Of a stretch of 36,086 nucleotides of DNA, positions 7,755 to 16,203 are shown in pieces. Source of the stretch: DATDXV01 sp035289205 (GTDB lineage Archaea; Aenigmatarchaeota; Aenigmatarchaeia; Aenigmatarchaeales; DATDXV01). The stretch covers positions 1 through 36,086 of the forward strand of contig DATDXV010000011.1 of the NCBI GenBank assembly GCA_035289205.1, read 5' to 3'. The notes below the pieces were generated by a model that did not search any database, was not told the DNA's origin, and worked only from the letters and a program-made list of their open reading frames with translations. Within the stretch, counting starts at the first letter, position 1; each line of letters opens with the position of its first letter. Made by a program: the position numbers and the translations under genes.

Positions 7755-8815
7755 ATGCTTTTGATTATCTTCCATATCCTGCCTGCGGCGTTCCCGTCGC
7801 CGAAGGGATTTTCCCAGTTCCGCTTTTTCTCGATCATCAGCGCCGAGCACTCAAGTATTTTTTCAGGGTCGGCCCCGGCAAGCATGTTTGATCCGGCTTC
7901 AAGCGTCTCAGGCCTTTCAGTGCTGTCGCGCAGTGTGACGCACGGAACTTTCATTATGCACGACTCCTCCTGCAGGCCGCCGGAGTCTGTCACAACGAGC
8001 TTGGCATCCTGCTGAAGCTTCAGGAAATCCAGATAGCCTACAGGCTGTATGACCTTCCATCCGCTTAGCAGAGAATCATATCCGAACTCCTTGCACATTT
8101 TAGCTGTTCTTGGATGGATAGGAAAGACAATCGGCAGGCCTAATTTATTGCGCACAGCTTCCAAGCCGCTGAGTATGCTTTTCAGCCTGGCAGGCCTGTC
8201 AACATTCTCGGGGCGGTGCATCGTCATCAGTATGTAATCGTTTTTCTCAAGAGAAAGGGTTTCGTGTATGTTGCTTTTTTTATCCGCTATGTAGATGTTC
8301 TGGAACACGGCATCCACTATGGTGTTTCCTGTCACAAAAATTCTCTCCTCAGATATCCCCTCTTTGAGCAAATTCCTCTTTGATTCGCTGGTAGGCGCGA
8401 AGAGATGAGTTCCGGAATGGTCAGCAAGAACCCTGTTTATTTCTTCAGGCATGCTCCTGTCATATGACCTCAGACCCGCTTCAACATGCCCGAAGTTTAT
8501 GTGCATCTTGGCCGCAGTCAAAGCGGTCGCCAGGACTGAGTTGGTGTCGCCTTGCGCAAGGACAACATCAGGCTTATTCTCGATAAATATTTTCTCAAGC
8601 CCTACCATGATCGCTCCTGTCTGGTAGGCATGCGTTCCGGAGCCTACGTTTAGGTTGTAGTCCGGTTGGGGCAGCTCCAGGTCATCAAAGAATATTCTAT
8701 CCATCTCATGGGAATAGTGCTGGTTCGTATGGACGACAGTATGCCTCTCCATCCTAAAGATGGGAGACATCTTTATGATTTCAGGCCTGGTGCCTATTAC
8801 GCTGATGACATTCAT
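7751..8815 (-). CDS. wecB: UDP-N-acetylglucosamine 2-epimerase (non-hydrolysing), copy 1
   Basis: Interconverts UDP-GlcNAc and UDP-ManNAc. Family motifs in order are GTRPEIIKMSPI, HYSHEMDRIFFDDL, QGDTNS, HVEAGLRSYDRSMPEEINR, MHRPENV and VTDSGGLQEES. They supply the Asp, two Glu and His expected for catalysis. I chose the Met at 8815 (MNVISVIGTRPE) over an in-frame upstream start at 8836 because it matches the family N-terminus and lies 27 nt from a TATA box; this gives 354 residues. A second, diverged copy is at 10537. Neither a WecC-type dehydrogenase nor another ManNAc-using enzyme is in the window, so the fate of UDP-ManNAc here is unknown. Confidence 0.92.
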   Translation of the reverse strand: MNVISVIGTRPEIIKMSPIFRMERHTVVHTNQHYSHEMDRIFFDDLELPQPDYNLNVGSGTHAYQTGAIMVGLEKIFIENKPDVVLAQGDTNSVLATALTAAKMHINFGHVEAGLRSYDRSMPEEINRVLADHSGTHLFAPTSESKRNLLKEGISEERIFVTGNTIVDAVFQNIYIADKKSNIHETLSLEKNDYILMTMHRPENVDRPARLKSILSGLEAVRNKLGLPIVFPIHPRTAKMCKEFGYDSLLSGWKVIQPVGYLDFLKLQQDAKLVVTDSGGLQEESCIMKVPCVTLRDSTERPETLEAGSNMLAGADPEKILECSALMIEKKRNWENPFGDGNAAGRIWKIIKSI

Positions 8816-8833
8816 ATTAATTTCAAAGAAAGC

Positions 8834-8847
8834 CAATTATATAAAGC
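8834..8847 (-). promoter_or_regulatory. TATA box for the first epimerase
   Basis: On the minus strand GCTTTATATAATTG is centred about 27 nt upstream of the ATG at 8815, indicating a leaderless mRNA and supporting that start. Confidence 0.6.
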
Positions 8848-8874
8848 AGGATGAATCTCTGGACTGAACCATGC

Positions 8875-10389
8875 TCAAGATATCTTGGAGACAGAATACT
8901 CTGCCTGCATAAACTTCTTTGGCAGGAACACTGAGCTGAGAGGGTCAGGATACACGCTGTACAACCATTGATAATGGTCCTCCATATACCTCCTGGGGCC
9001 AAAATACACTGCAACCGGCATTGTCTGCTTGTCCTTGAAGGCATTTTCCTTCTCAAGCTCTGAGCCTATTGACCGCAAATTTACCCTAAAGTATTTCTGC
9101 ATATATTCGAACTCAAGCTGGTTCTCGCTCCCTAGGTAGTGGGATGTAAAGTAAGCGTTGTCTGTAGGCATATTCTCATCACCCCTGCAGACAACATTCA
9201 GGTCTGTATAAAGCCTTGCAGCAGAACATTCATGTCCGACGAAGACAGTTCCGGATTCAATCGTGTCCTGCAACCACTCCGCATACTGCTTATGGGGATG
9301 TGGGAAGTTATGGAACTGGTAATAGAGCAGCGCGTCTGTCATGAGCATGAAGACAAGACACAACACTACAACAAAGACAAGGTTGCTTGAGTTGTAGAAC
9401 CTCTTCATGAATATGATCGTAAGGAATGGGAAAGCGGCATTGAAGTTGAATATTGGGACGTAGTGGAAGAATGTCAGGCTGTAGAACGTTGGAATTAGCA
9501 CAAGAAGGAAAAGCATGTCAAAATCATCGCCGCTGCCAAGGAAGAGCCTGCGGATGACAAATATCGTTGACAGCAGGACAGCAAGCGCGAGAAATATCGA
9601 AAGCCCGTTGACAGCCTCCCAGGAGAACAGGAGAAGGGAGAAAACTGTTTTCTGGATGCTTGGAGAGTATGGGTATGCGGAGCCTAATAAAATTATTGAA
9701 GCCGCATAGACAACAGCCAGGGCAACAGGCAACGCGGATGCCAGATATCTGGCATGCAGTCTGCTGCCCATTGTTTTGTAGATCGCATAGATCTGCGCAA
9801 ACAGGGTAAGTATCACGCCTGTATGGACAAGCACGTTTACCAGAAAGAGCAAGGATGATGCAATTATTTTCGTCTGATCCCTCTCCTTCATAGCCCTTGC
9901 AGTGAGGTACATCCATGCGGCGCCGATCAGAAGCTGCAATGAAAGTATTGAGGCGTTGATGCCGCTGAAAAATACGTAAGGAATAAGAACATAGAATATG
10001 GCTGCGAACGATGACAGTTGCCTGCTAAAGTAAAGCAAGGCAGTCCTGTATACAAAAATAGAGCTCAGCGACACTGCGATGACAGAAAACAGGTTCAGAG
10101 CAAACTCGATGTCAAGCTGGAATATGTTGCTCGCCAGCTGCATGTAAGGATAGGTTATGAGAACATAGAGCAGGGCCCTGTTTACCTCTCCGCCCCCATA
10201 GGCAAGGAAGCTGTTTGATATGACATAACCCATGCCTAAGCCATTCTCAAAATCCGTCTTGAGGGTTTTTGCATATGTGAAGAGATCGAAGACATTCAGA
10301 CTCTGCGCAACTGAAAGGTAAAGTATGATGAAAGATACGATGAACACTTCAATGCTCGAAAGCTTTATGTCGCCTATCTTGATATCCAT
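8875..10389 (-). CDS. Polytopic membrane protein, GT-C glycosyltransferase-like
   Basis: A 504-residue protein with roughly ten to twelve membrane helices from residue 10 to about 370, then a soluble tail of about 130 residues containing TVFVGHECSAARLY and several aromatic segments. This layout, a polytopic membrane half with a short extracytoplasmic C-terminal domain, is that of GT-C (PMT/ArnT/oligosaccharyltransferase-related) enzymes that use polyprenyl-phosphate sugars. I do not see a decisive acidic catalytic motif, so an unrelated membrane protein of the glycan locus is possible. The ATG at 10389 is preferred over an in-frame TTG at 10395, because the TATA box lies 26 nt from it. It ends 59 nt before the start of the first epimerase. 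Confidence 0.65.
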   Translation of the reverse strand: MDIKIGDIKLSSIEVFIVSFIILYLSVAQSLNVFDLFTYAKTLKTDFENGLGMGYVISNSFLAYGGGEVNRALLYVLITYPYMQLASNIFQLDIEFALNLFSVIAVSLSSIFVYRTALLYFSRQLSSFAAIFYVLIPYVFFSGINASILSLQLLIGAAWMYLTARAMKERDQTKIIASSLLFLVNVLVHTGVILTLFAQIYAIYKTMGSRLHARYLASALPVALAVVYAASIILLGSAYPYSPSIQKTVFSLLLFSWEAVNGLSIFLALAVLLSTIFVIRRLFLGSGDDFDMLFLLVLIPTFYSLTFFHYVPIFNFNAAFPFLTIIFMKRFYNSSNLVFVVVLCLVFMLMTDALLYYQFHNFPHPHKQYAEWLQDTIESGTVFVGHECSAARLYTDLNVVCRGDENMPTDNAYFTSHYLGSENQLEFEYMQKYFRVNLRSIGSELEKENAFKDKQTMPVAVYFGPRRYMEDHYQWLYSVYPDPLSSVFLPKKFMQAEYSVSKIS

Positions 10390-10396
10390 GACCAAT

Positions 10397-10439
10397 TTAT
10401 CTTGGTTTTTGTATTTAAGCTCTCATTGAGAGATGCATG
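10397..10439. repeat. Promoter-containing repeat, copy A
   Basis: These 43 nt match 12633-12675 at all but about five positions. They contain CTTGGTTTTT, an AT box (GTATTTAAGC, 10411-10420) and end in GATGCATG. On the minus strand GCTTAAATAC is centred 26 nt from the ATG of the membrane protein starting at 10389. On the plus strand the copy leads only to a five-codon frame (ATG at 10437, stop at 10452), so in this orientation it drives no visible gene. Confidence 0.75.
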
Positions 10440-10506
10440 CCTCTGCGCTCTTAGAGCTGACAGGGACGAAGCAGCGGTTCATGCTCTAGACCGGAAATCC
10501 TAGGGA

Positions 10507-10517
10507 CTTTATAAATC
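10507..10517 (+). promoter_or_regulatory. TATA box for the second epimerase
   Basis: CTTTATAAATC is centred about 25 nt before the ATG at 10537, giving a leaderless mRNA. The stretch from 10440 to 10506 contains nothing else that I recognise. Confidence 0.65.
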
Positions 10518-10536
10518 GACTGAATAAAGCTTTAGC

Positions 10537-11637
10537 ATGAAGATTGCGATAGTTTTGGGAACAAGGCCTGAAATTATTAGGATGGCCCCGATGATAAGGA
10601 TATTAGAGCGTGAGAATCGCGACTATGTGCTTATACACAGCGGGCAGCACTATGACTATAATCTTGATGCGATTTTTTTCAAGGAGCTGAAGCTTCCGCA
10701 GCCGCGCTATAACCTGAAAGTAGGTTCCGGTTCCTTTTCAGAACAGTTCTCAAGGATAATAATAAAGCTAGAAGGGGTTCTAGCCAAGGAAAAACCTGAC
10801 GTGGTTGTTGTCGAGGGAGACACCAACACGGTGGCCGCTGGCGCAATGACAGCTGCGCGCCTGGGCATTCCTGTAGCCCATGTTGAAGCTGGATGCAGGT
10901 CATTCGACATGAACATGCCGGAAGAGCAGAACAGGATAATCGCGGATCATGTTTCTGAAGTGCTTTTCCCGCCCGACAAAGCATCCTGCGAGAATCTTTT
11001 AAGGGAGGGGATAAGCAGGGGGAGGATATTCATGGAAGGGAATATCCTGATGGACTCCGCCCTTGAAGCGCAGGAACTTTCAAAAAAAATCAGCGGGACA
11101 AGGAAAAAACTTGGCCTGAAGAGGTATGCTGTCCTGACCCTTCACAGGGCCGAAAACACCTGCTCGAAGGAAATCCTGGAATCCCTGCTGAAGCTGTTTG
11201 AAAGCATAGATATTCCGGTGGTGTTTCCGATGCATCCAAGAACAAAGGCGGCTGCAGAGAAATTCAAGCTAAATAGTATTCTCAAGAGGTTCATTGTCAT
11301 AGAGCCCATCGGCTACATTGACAACATGGACCTGCTATCTAATGCGCAGATGATCTTCACAGACTCCGGAGGCATACAGGTTGAAGCCAGCATGCTCGGA
11401 AAGCCCTGCATAGTACTGAGAGACACAACAGAATGGGTTGAAGAGCTATCAGGCGGAAATTATGTCGTTGGAAAAAACAGGCAGCTATTTCTGAAGGCAT
11501 ATGATAAGGGCATGAAATACAAAGGCTCTGCAAAGAAGCGTTCAAAGGACTTAGGCGCCGCGAAAAAAATGCTCTCCACACTTGAGAGGCTCCATAGAGA
11601 AGGAAAATTAAAGATCTCTAAGAAATCTCTCGTCTAG
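10537..11637 (+). CDS. wecB: UDP-N-acetylglucosamine 2-epimerase family protein, copy 2
   Basis: A 366-residue member of the same family as the gene at 7751. It has GTRPEIIRMAPM, HYDYNLDAIFFKEL, EGDTNT, HVEAGCRSFDMNMPEEQNR, LHRAENT and FTDSGGIQVEAS, so the catalytic Asp, Glu, Glu and His are kept. The two copies differ throughout, including the ends. This one has a basic C-terminal extension ending KISKKSLV whose coding sequence overlaps the convergent flippase-like gene by 20 nt. Divergence between copies suggests different substrates (for example diacetylated sugars) or control, but specificity cannot be read from sequence. Confidence 0.88.
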   Translation: MKIAIVLGTRPEIIRMAPMIRILERENRDYVLIHSGQHYDYNLDAIFFKELKLPQPRYNLKVGSGSFSEQFSRIIIKLEGVLAKEKPDVVVVEGDTNTVAAGAMTAARLGIPVAHVEAGCRSFDMNMPEEQNRIIADHVSEVLFPPDKASCENLLREGISRGRIFMEGNILMDSALEAQELSKKISGTRKKLGLKRYAVLTLHRAENTCSKEILESLLKLFESIDIPVVFPMHPRTKAAAEKFKLNSILKRFIVIEPIGYIDNMDLLSNAQMIFTDSGGIQVEASMLGKPCIVLRDTTEWVEELSGGNYVVGKNRQLFLKAYDKGMKYKGSAKKRSKDLGAAKKMLSTLERLHREGKLKISKKSLV

Positions 11638-12580
11638 TCTGCACCGCCTCTGTTTCTTTGATGAAGTACTTTGAAACAATGAACGTCGATACTATGCCCA
11701 CCAGCACTCCGTACCAGAGCGTTAGCAGCCTTATCAGGATTATTGCAGCCAAGGCGACTGATGTTGTCACGCCCAGCACTGTAAGCAGCACATAGAAACT
11801 CCCCTCTGCGGCTCCCACCCCCCCAGGCAGGACAAGTATGGAACCGAATATTGAAGAGAAGGCAAAGACAAACACGGCGCCAAGAATGTCAACGTTCGCG
11901 CCCATGCTCTGCAATACAATCCAGAAGGCCAGGCATTCGAAAAACCATGACACCATGGAAATAGAGACAACGGGAAACAGTGTGCGCAGCCCGGCAAGCC
12001 TCTTGAAGTTCGGGTATGCGTCCTTCAGGTACTCGCCCATCTTAGATCTCCTTGCCAGAGGTCCTACCACTCTCGCAAGAATTTTTTCGTTGTGCAGAAG
12101 CATGATCATTATGCCTATCAGGAGCACAACACCGCCTATCACGTACAGGCTGTCAGCAATCAGATACGCGCCGAGCAGCGCAAAGGCCGACATGGCAAGT
12201 ATGTCTGCAACACGCTCAAACACTACAACAGAGACGCTGTCCCTTATCTTTATGCCGCTCGTGCTCTTCAGCAGGTAGGATTTGAATATGTCCCCAACCT
12301 TTCCAGGAGTTATCACCATGGAAAATCCTGAGAAATAAACAAACAGCGATGTCTTCCTCGGTATCTTTATTCCAACGCTCTTCAGCAGGAACTCCCATCT
12401 ATAGAACCTTATCGCGTAGCTCAAGCTCACGGAAAGCAGAACCAGAATGATGGTCTGCGGGGCAACAGAGAGCAGGGACCTGCTCACGTCCTCGTATCCC
12501 CCAAGAAAAACGAACGCCCCGAACACGAGTATGCTTATCAGGAAGAACGGCAGCATCTTCTTTTTACTAACGAATTCCAT
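11618..12580 (-). CDS. Flippase-like integral membrane protein, second copy (UPF0104)
   Basis: A 320-residue paralogue of the protein at 4366. It has about eight membrane helices and family signatures TPGKVGDIFKSYLL in the first half and VLPGGVGAAEGSFYVLLT near the C-terminus. As with its paralogue, only the membrane domain of the MprF-type family is present; a role in moving or presenting lipid-linked glycan intermediates is inferred. A TATA box on the minus strand about 26 nt before the ATG supports the start. The stop lies inside the end of the convergent epimerase gene. Confidence 0.82.
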   Translation of the reverse strand: MEFVSKKKMLPFFLISILVFGAFVFLGGYEDVSRSLLSVAPQTIILVLLSVSLSYAIRFYRWEFLLKSVGIKIPRKTSLFVYFSGFSMVITPGKVGDIFKSYLLKSTSGIKIRDSVSVVVFERVADILAMSAFALLGAYLIADSLYVIGGVVLLIGIMIMLLHNEKILARVVGPLARRSKMGEYLKDAYPNFKRLAGLRTLFPVVSISMVSWFFECLAFWIVLQSMGANVDILGAVFVFAFSSIFGSILVLPGGVGAAEGSFYVLLTVLGVTTSVALAAIILIRLLTLWYGVLVGIVSTFIVSKYFIKETEAVQTRREIS

Positions 12581-12598
12581 TTGCTACACCAGATATAA

Positions 12599-12609
12599 AC
12601 ATATAAAAC
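12599..12609 (-). promoter_or_regulatory. TATA box for the second flippase-like gene
   Basis: On the minus strand AGTTTTATATG is centred about 25 nt from the ATG at 12580. It is separate from the box inside the nearby repeat copy B, so this divergent pair uses two boxes. Confidence 0.5.
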
Positions 12610-12632
12610 TTAGTTCTTATTTATACCCAGCT

Positions 12633-12675
12633 TTATCTTGGTTTTTATATTTAAGTTCTCATTAAGCTATGCATG
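12633..12675. repeat. Promoter-containing repeat, copy B
   Basis: The counterpart of 10397-10439. Its AT box (TTTTTATATTTAAG, 12641-12654) is centred about 25 nt before the ATG at 12673, which is the last ATG of the repeat, so here the repeat acts on the plus strand as the promoter of the UbiA-family gene. The copies diverge immediately after this ATG and, apart from a few bases, before TTATCTTGG. Confidence 0.75.
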
Positions 12676-13683
12676 AGTATGCTGGGAAAACTTAAGGCGG
12701 CGGTGCAGCTCACAAGGCCTGCCCAATGGTTCAAGAGCCTTTATCTTATAATAGGCGCAGCTCCGGCAATGTTCCTGACACCGCTGAGCATAGTAGACAT
12801 ACCATTGCTCATTTTCGCCTCTGTGATCAATCTGATAATGATGCAGGGCGTCATTTACACCATAAACGACATAACTGATTTGGAGAGCGATAGAAAACAT
12901 CCCACAAAATCCAAAAGGCCTCTTGCTGCCGGCAAAATCTCCGTCAAAGCCGCCTCCATGCTAGCTTTCGCATTTCTCATAGGAGCTCTGTATATTGGCT
13001 TCATACTGCATCCACTGATAGCGGTTGTGGACATCTTGCTTCTAGCCAACGCGCTTGCATACAACATAAAACCCTTAAGACTCAAAGATAAAAAATACAT
13101 TGATATCGCTTCCGCTGCGTCAAATTTTCCTCTGAGGGTACTTGTAGGGTGGTTGGCATTTGAGCCATACAATGCTGCGCGATTGTCTCTTAATATCAAC
13201 ATAGCCTCTACAGAAATCGTATCAAACGGCATACAATCGCTCTTTTTCGCATCCTCTCCGCAGATTATAGACCTGTCAATAAAATTCTCAACTATCACGC
13301 TATCCGCGATATCAATAATGCTCATGACTTTCTTCATCGCAGTCTTTATGCTAGCTCTCAAGAGATCCTCAGAGAAGAACATGAACTTGGACCCGAAAAG
13401 CAGAAGAGCCATACTGGACTCCTACAGCAAGAGGGAGCTCTCTGTGATAGCTAGGCTGGCCGCAGTTCTCGCGCTGATAAGCTTCATCATGCTTGCCCTG
13501 AGCATAAAACCAATTCTGCTGCTTTCGTTGCCGTTTGCGGTATACGGCATGCTAAAGTATTACAAGATGGCGCTCCAGACCTCAAATGCAGCCGAACCGG
13601 AGACTGTTTTTAGAAAGCACCGAAATCTCATAGCACTGTTTGTAGTTTTCCTTCTCTTTGCTGGGCTACTTTTGCTCATTTGA
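12673..13683 (+). CDS. UbiA-family prenyltransferase, polyprenyl-phosphate phosphoribosyltransferase-like
   Basis: A 336-residue polytopic membrane enzyme. RPAQWFKSLY near the N-terminus, NDITDLESDRKHPTKSKRPL (NDxxDxxxD at 65-73), LKDKKYIDIASAASNFPLR and the late EPETVFRK block resemble the bacterial branch that transfers phosphoribose to polyprenyl phosphate (decaprenyl-phosphate phosphoribosyltransferase) more than quinone or lipid prenyltransferases. The proposed product would be a polyprenyl-phosphoryl pentose used outside the membrane. That fits the polyprenyl-dependent enzymes nearby but is inference; the alternative is an archaeal geranylgeranylglyceryl-type UbiA enzyme. The region between residues 165 and 215 is longer than I would expect and has no recognisable motif. 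Confidence 0.75.
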   Translation: MSMLGKLKAAVQLTRPAQWFKSLYLIIGAAPAMFLTPLSIVDIPLLIFASVINLIMMQGVIYTINDITDLESDRKHPTKSKRPLAAGKISVKAASMLAFAFLIGALYIGFILHPLIAVVDILLLANALAYNIKPLRLKDKKYIDIASAASNFPLRVLVGWLAFEPYNAARLSLNINIASTEIVSNGIQSLFFASSPQIIDLSIKFSTITLSAISIMLMTFFIAVFMLALKRSSEKNMNLDPKSRRAILDSYSKRELSVIARLAAVLALISFIMLALSIKPILLLSLPFAVYGMLKYYKMALQTSNAAEPETVFRKHRNLIALFVVFLLFAGLLLLI

Positions 13684-13701
13684 AAAAATACCTGCTGACA
13701 A

Positions 13702-15105
13702 TCAAGCATGTTTCCTTAAGAATAAGTACTTCAATAGGGCTATCCCTGAACCAGCCCAGTAGGAAAGTTCCCCATACGACCTTATCTTCCCTATCCTTCT
13801 TAGAATGTATGAGGGCCTCATGTAAAACCATTTCAGCATGTCATTCTGTATGCTCACTAAATCATCAGGCGAGAAATGGAATGTCTTCCATGTGGGCTTG
13901 GTGTTGAAGAAAGCGAAATTGGACCATTTCTTTTCTAGTATGAGGTTGTTCTTTTCCATTATATTGTAGAGTTCGGTGCCTGGAAATGGTATCGCTATGG
14001 ATGCTGTGATATAATCGGGCTCCGTTTCCCTGATAAGCTTCTTAGTCAGTTCGATGTCCTCCAATGTTTCATCGGGATGGCTGCCTATCATATAGAAGGC
14101 GGTGATTTGCATCCCGGCGTCCTTGGCCAATTTTATCGCGTTCCTGACCTGGTCAAGAGTTATCGACTTCCTGTTAAGCTGAAGCACCCGCGGGCTCCCG
14201 CTTTCGACTCCGAATGCTATTTTCTTGCAGCCGGCCCTTGCCATCGCATCCACTGTTTCTTTGTCTATCGTTACTCTGGAATCGCAGTCCCAGGTTATGT
14301 TCATTCCTTTGACCTTCTCGCAGAATTCCAAGACCCTGTTCTTCCTAAGAGTGAAGTTGTCATCATCTATGGTAAAATGATTTATCTTGTATTTCTCGAT
14401 GCACTGCTTCATCTCTTCTATCAGGTTATCTATGCTCCTGTATCTGACTGCTCTTCCATGCGTTTCCCATGCAGCGCAAAAAATACAGGAGAACGGGCAT
14501 CCTCTTGAGGTGTATATCTCTGTTATGTTCAGGAAATGCCTTGAGAAGCCTGGAGTGGAAGCTCCTTTGTACAGGCTGTGCTTTAGCAAATCCCTGTCTG
14601 GAAACGGCAGATCGTCAAGGTTTGCTATAGGAGGCCTCCTCTCATTAACCACAATTCTGCCGTTATCGCGGAATGCTATGCCTTTTATGCCTGAAAGTTC
14701 CCCCCCTTTCTCCAAAGCTTCGCAGATTTCAAGAAGACTGTATTCTCCCTCGCCGGTGACGCAGATATCAATGTCCCTGAATTCTTCCAGCGTCTCCTTC
14801 GGCAGAGCAGTTGGATGAGGACCGCCAACGATTCCAACAACAGGCATCGCGGCTTTTATCGCCTTGATTATCTCATTCGCCTTTTCAATGCGAGGAGTTA
14901 TTGCGGTGACCCCGACTATATTCGGTGAGAATTCCCTTATCTTGTCTACACTAAATTCTTCCACCTCATGATCAAAGAGCTCAACATCATGACCATATTT
15001 CTTTAGCATGGATGCCAGGTAGAGGATGTTTATCGGATGTTGGACAAACCCCGCCTTAATCAAATCCCCCTGCAGTGTCGGCGGCCTTATCAAAGCTACT
15101 TTCAT
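13702..15105 (-). CDS. B12-binding-domain radical SAM enzyme
   Basis: A 467-residue protein of the BchE/MiaB-like class B radical SAM group. Residues 1-135 form a cobalamin-binding-type Rossmann domain (KVALIRPPT start, GGPHPT, TGEGEYSL). The radical SAM core follows, with the iron-sulfur cysteines C203, C207 and C210 in RGCPFSCIFC, then DDDNFT, FGVESGS and GSHPDETLED. The last 80 residues are basic and aromatic and may touch the membrane. Such enzymes often methylate or rearrange unactivated carbons in lipids and cofactors; the substrate here is unknown. I chose Met 15105 because it begins the conserved domain and lies 25 nt from a TATA box shared with the divergent deaminase gene. Confidence 0.85.
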   Translation of the reverse strand: MKVALIRPPTLQGDLIKAGFVQHPINILYLASMLKKYGHDVELFDHEVEEFSVDKIREFSPNIVGVTAITPRIEKANEIIKAIKAAMPVVGIVGGPHPTALPKETLEEFRDIDICVTGEGEYSLLEICEALEKGGELSGIKGIAFRDNGRIVVNERRPPIANLDDLPFPDRDLLKHSLYKGASTPGFSRHFLNITEIYTSRGCPFSCIFCAAWETHGRAVRYRSIDNLIEEMKQCIEKYKINHFTIDDDNFTLRKNRVLEFCEKVKGMNITWDCDSRVTIDKETVDAMARAGCKKIAFGVESGSPRVLQLNRKSITLDQVRNAIKLAKDAGMQITAFYMIGSHPDETLEDIELTKKLIRETEPDYITASIAIPFPGTELYNIMEKNNLILEKKWSNFAFFNTKPTWKTFHFSPDDLVSIQNDMLKWFYMRPSYILRRIGKIRSYGELSYWAGSGIALLKYLFLRKHA

Positions 15106-15125
15106 AAGTTTCATAGTTGCGTAAA

Positions 15126-15140
15126 GGATATAAATATTGC
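15126..15140. promoter_or_regulatory. Shared bidirectional TATA element, radical SAM / dCMP deaminase
   Basis: GGATATAAATATTGC reads as a TATA box on both strands. Its centre is about 25 nt from the ATG at 15105 (minus) and about 25 nt from the ATG at 15156 (plus). No other AT box lies in the 50-nt gap, so one element probably serves both leaderless genes. Confidence 0.65.
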
Positions 15141-15155
15141 ACATCATTTATTCCC

Positions 15156-15623
15156 ATGCATAAGCCAGCCTGGGACGATTACTTCATTTCTATCGCGCAT
15201 GCAATCAAAGTAAGAAGCAGCTGCAGCAGAAGGCAGGTCGGGGCGCTCATAGTCAACGGCAAGCAGATAATATCAACGGGCTACAACGGCACGCCGCACA
15301 AGATACGGAACTGCAACGAGGGCGGATGCGAGCGCTGCAGCGCTCCGCCGGAAGTATATCCACCGGGAACCAACTATGACAAATGCACATGCTCCCATGC
15401 TGAAGAGAACGCGATTGTCCATGCGGCAAGGCACGGAATGATGACAAAGGGCTGCGATATCTACACAACGCATTCGCCCTGCATTCAATGCGCAAAGATG
15501 ATAATCAACGCCGGCATACAAAAGGTCGTGCACGGAATAGACTATCCAGATGACCTGGGGAAGAAGCTGCTGAAGGAGGCGAAGATAGAAGTAATAAAGG
15601 TCAACGAACAGTGTCAAGTATAG
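15156..15623 (+). CDS. Deoxycytidylate (dCMP) deaminase
   Basis: Zinc-dependent deamination of dCMP to dUMP, feeding dTMP synthesis. The 155-residue protein has the zinc site HAEENAIVHA (H81, E83) and SPCIQCAKM (C109, C112), plus the substrate-loop GYNGTPHKIRNC and extra cysteines (C53, C58, C61) typical of dCMP deaminases of the ComEB type. I rejected an in-frame start at 15117 because Met 15156 begins the conserved block and lies 26 nt from the shared TATA element. The end overlaps the convergent kinase gene by 23 nt. Confidence 0.92.
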   Translation: MHKPAWDDYFISIAHAIKVRSSCSRRQVGALIVNGKQIISTGYNGTPHKIRNCNEGGCERCSAPPEVYPPGTNYDKCTCSHAEENAIVHAARHGMMTKGCDIYTTHSPCIQCAKMIINAGIQKVVHGIDYPDDLGKKLLKEAKIEVIKVNEQCQV

Positions 15624-16149
15624 AGTCCACCTGCCTGTAGAGCTCTTCTCTAGTTCCGTTGTTGTTGATCCTGAAGTTCACCGTCCTGATTGTGTCCATG
15701 ATCTGCTGCATACTGTCCCTCTCTTTCATCTTCTCGAACGATGCGGTTGGATCCTCTGCCTGCCTTCTCTTAAATCTCATATCGTCTCCAGCCATTATAT
15801 GCAGGAGGTAGAACTTTGCAAAGCTCTTCCTGAACAGCTCAACTTCCGCGGGAGTGCGGAATCCGTCGATAACATGCTTGTCATGCTTGGACGCGCTTAG
15901 GAGGTCGACAAGTTTCTTCGCAATTATGCCCTTGTCCCCTGACTCGACCCTCATCATGTCACCGACCTGCGACAGTATCATCTTCTGGCTCTCAAGCCCG
16001 GCGGCCTTCCACAGTCCTCTACTTTTTGCCTCCTCTACAATGACATCCGAGAAGACGAGAAACTGGAATCCGTACTTGTTTCTAAGGTAGTTTGCAACAG
16101 TTGACTTGCCTGACGAGGCAAATCCAGTCAGGCCGAGGACAAATTTCAT
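15601..16149 (-). CDS. UPF0200 / dephospho-CoA kinase-like P-loop protein
   Basis: A 182-residue P-loop kinase with Walker A GFASSGKST at 9-17, FSDVIVEEAKSRGL as the substrate-side segment, VIDGFRTPAEVELFRK and MRFKRRQAEDP in the lid region. The order and length match archaeal UPF0200, a relative of dephospho-CoA and adenylate kinases. It may phosphorylate a nucleotide or CoA precursor; the true substrate is not established from this sequence. Its minus-strand TATA element is shared with the divergent membrane protein gene. The end is antisense to the last codons of dCMP deaminase. Confidence 0.8.
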   Translation of the reverse strand: MKFVLGLTGFASSGKSTVANYLRNKYGFQFLVFSDVIVEEAKSRGLWKAAGLESQKMILSQVGDMMRVESGDKGIIAKKLVDLLSASKHDKHVIDGFRTPAEVELFRKSFAKFYLLHIMAGDDMRFKRRQAEDPTASFEKMKERDSMQQIMDTIRTVNFRINNNGTREELYRQVDSILDTVR

Positions 16150-16167
16150 GCCTATAATTGGGAAGGT

Positions 16168-16181
16168 TTAATTTATATTCT
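16168..16181. promoter_or_regulatory. Shared bidirectional TATA element, UPF0200 kinase / GT-C protein
   Basis: TTAATTTATATTCT is centred about 26 nt from the ATG at 16149 (minus) and about 29 nt from the ATG at 16204 (plus). It is the only AT box in this 54-nt gap. Confidence 0.6.
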
Positions 16182-16203
16182 AATCTGACGAAGATTATCC
16201 AAT

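Noticed and set aside
10440..10506. A possible tRNA or small RNA (GGTTCATGC resembling a T loop)
   Set aside because: No acceptor, D or anticodon stems can be formed around it.
13680..13907. A 75-codon plus-strand frame after the UbiA gene
   Set aside because: It is antisense to the end of the radical SAM gene, without promoter or recognisable features beyond the ATG overlap.
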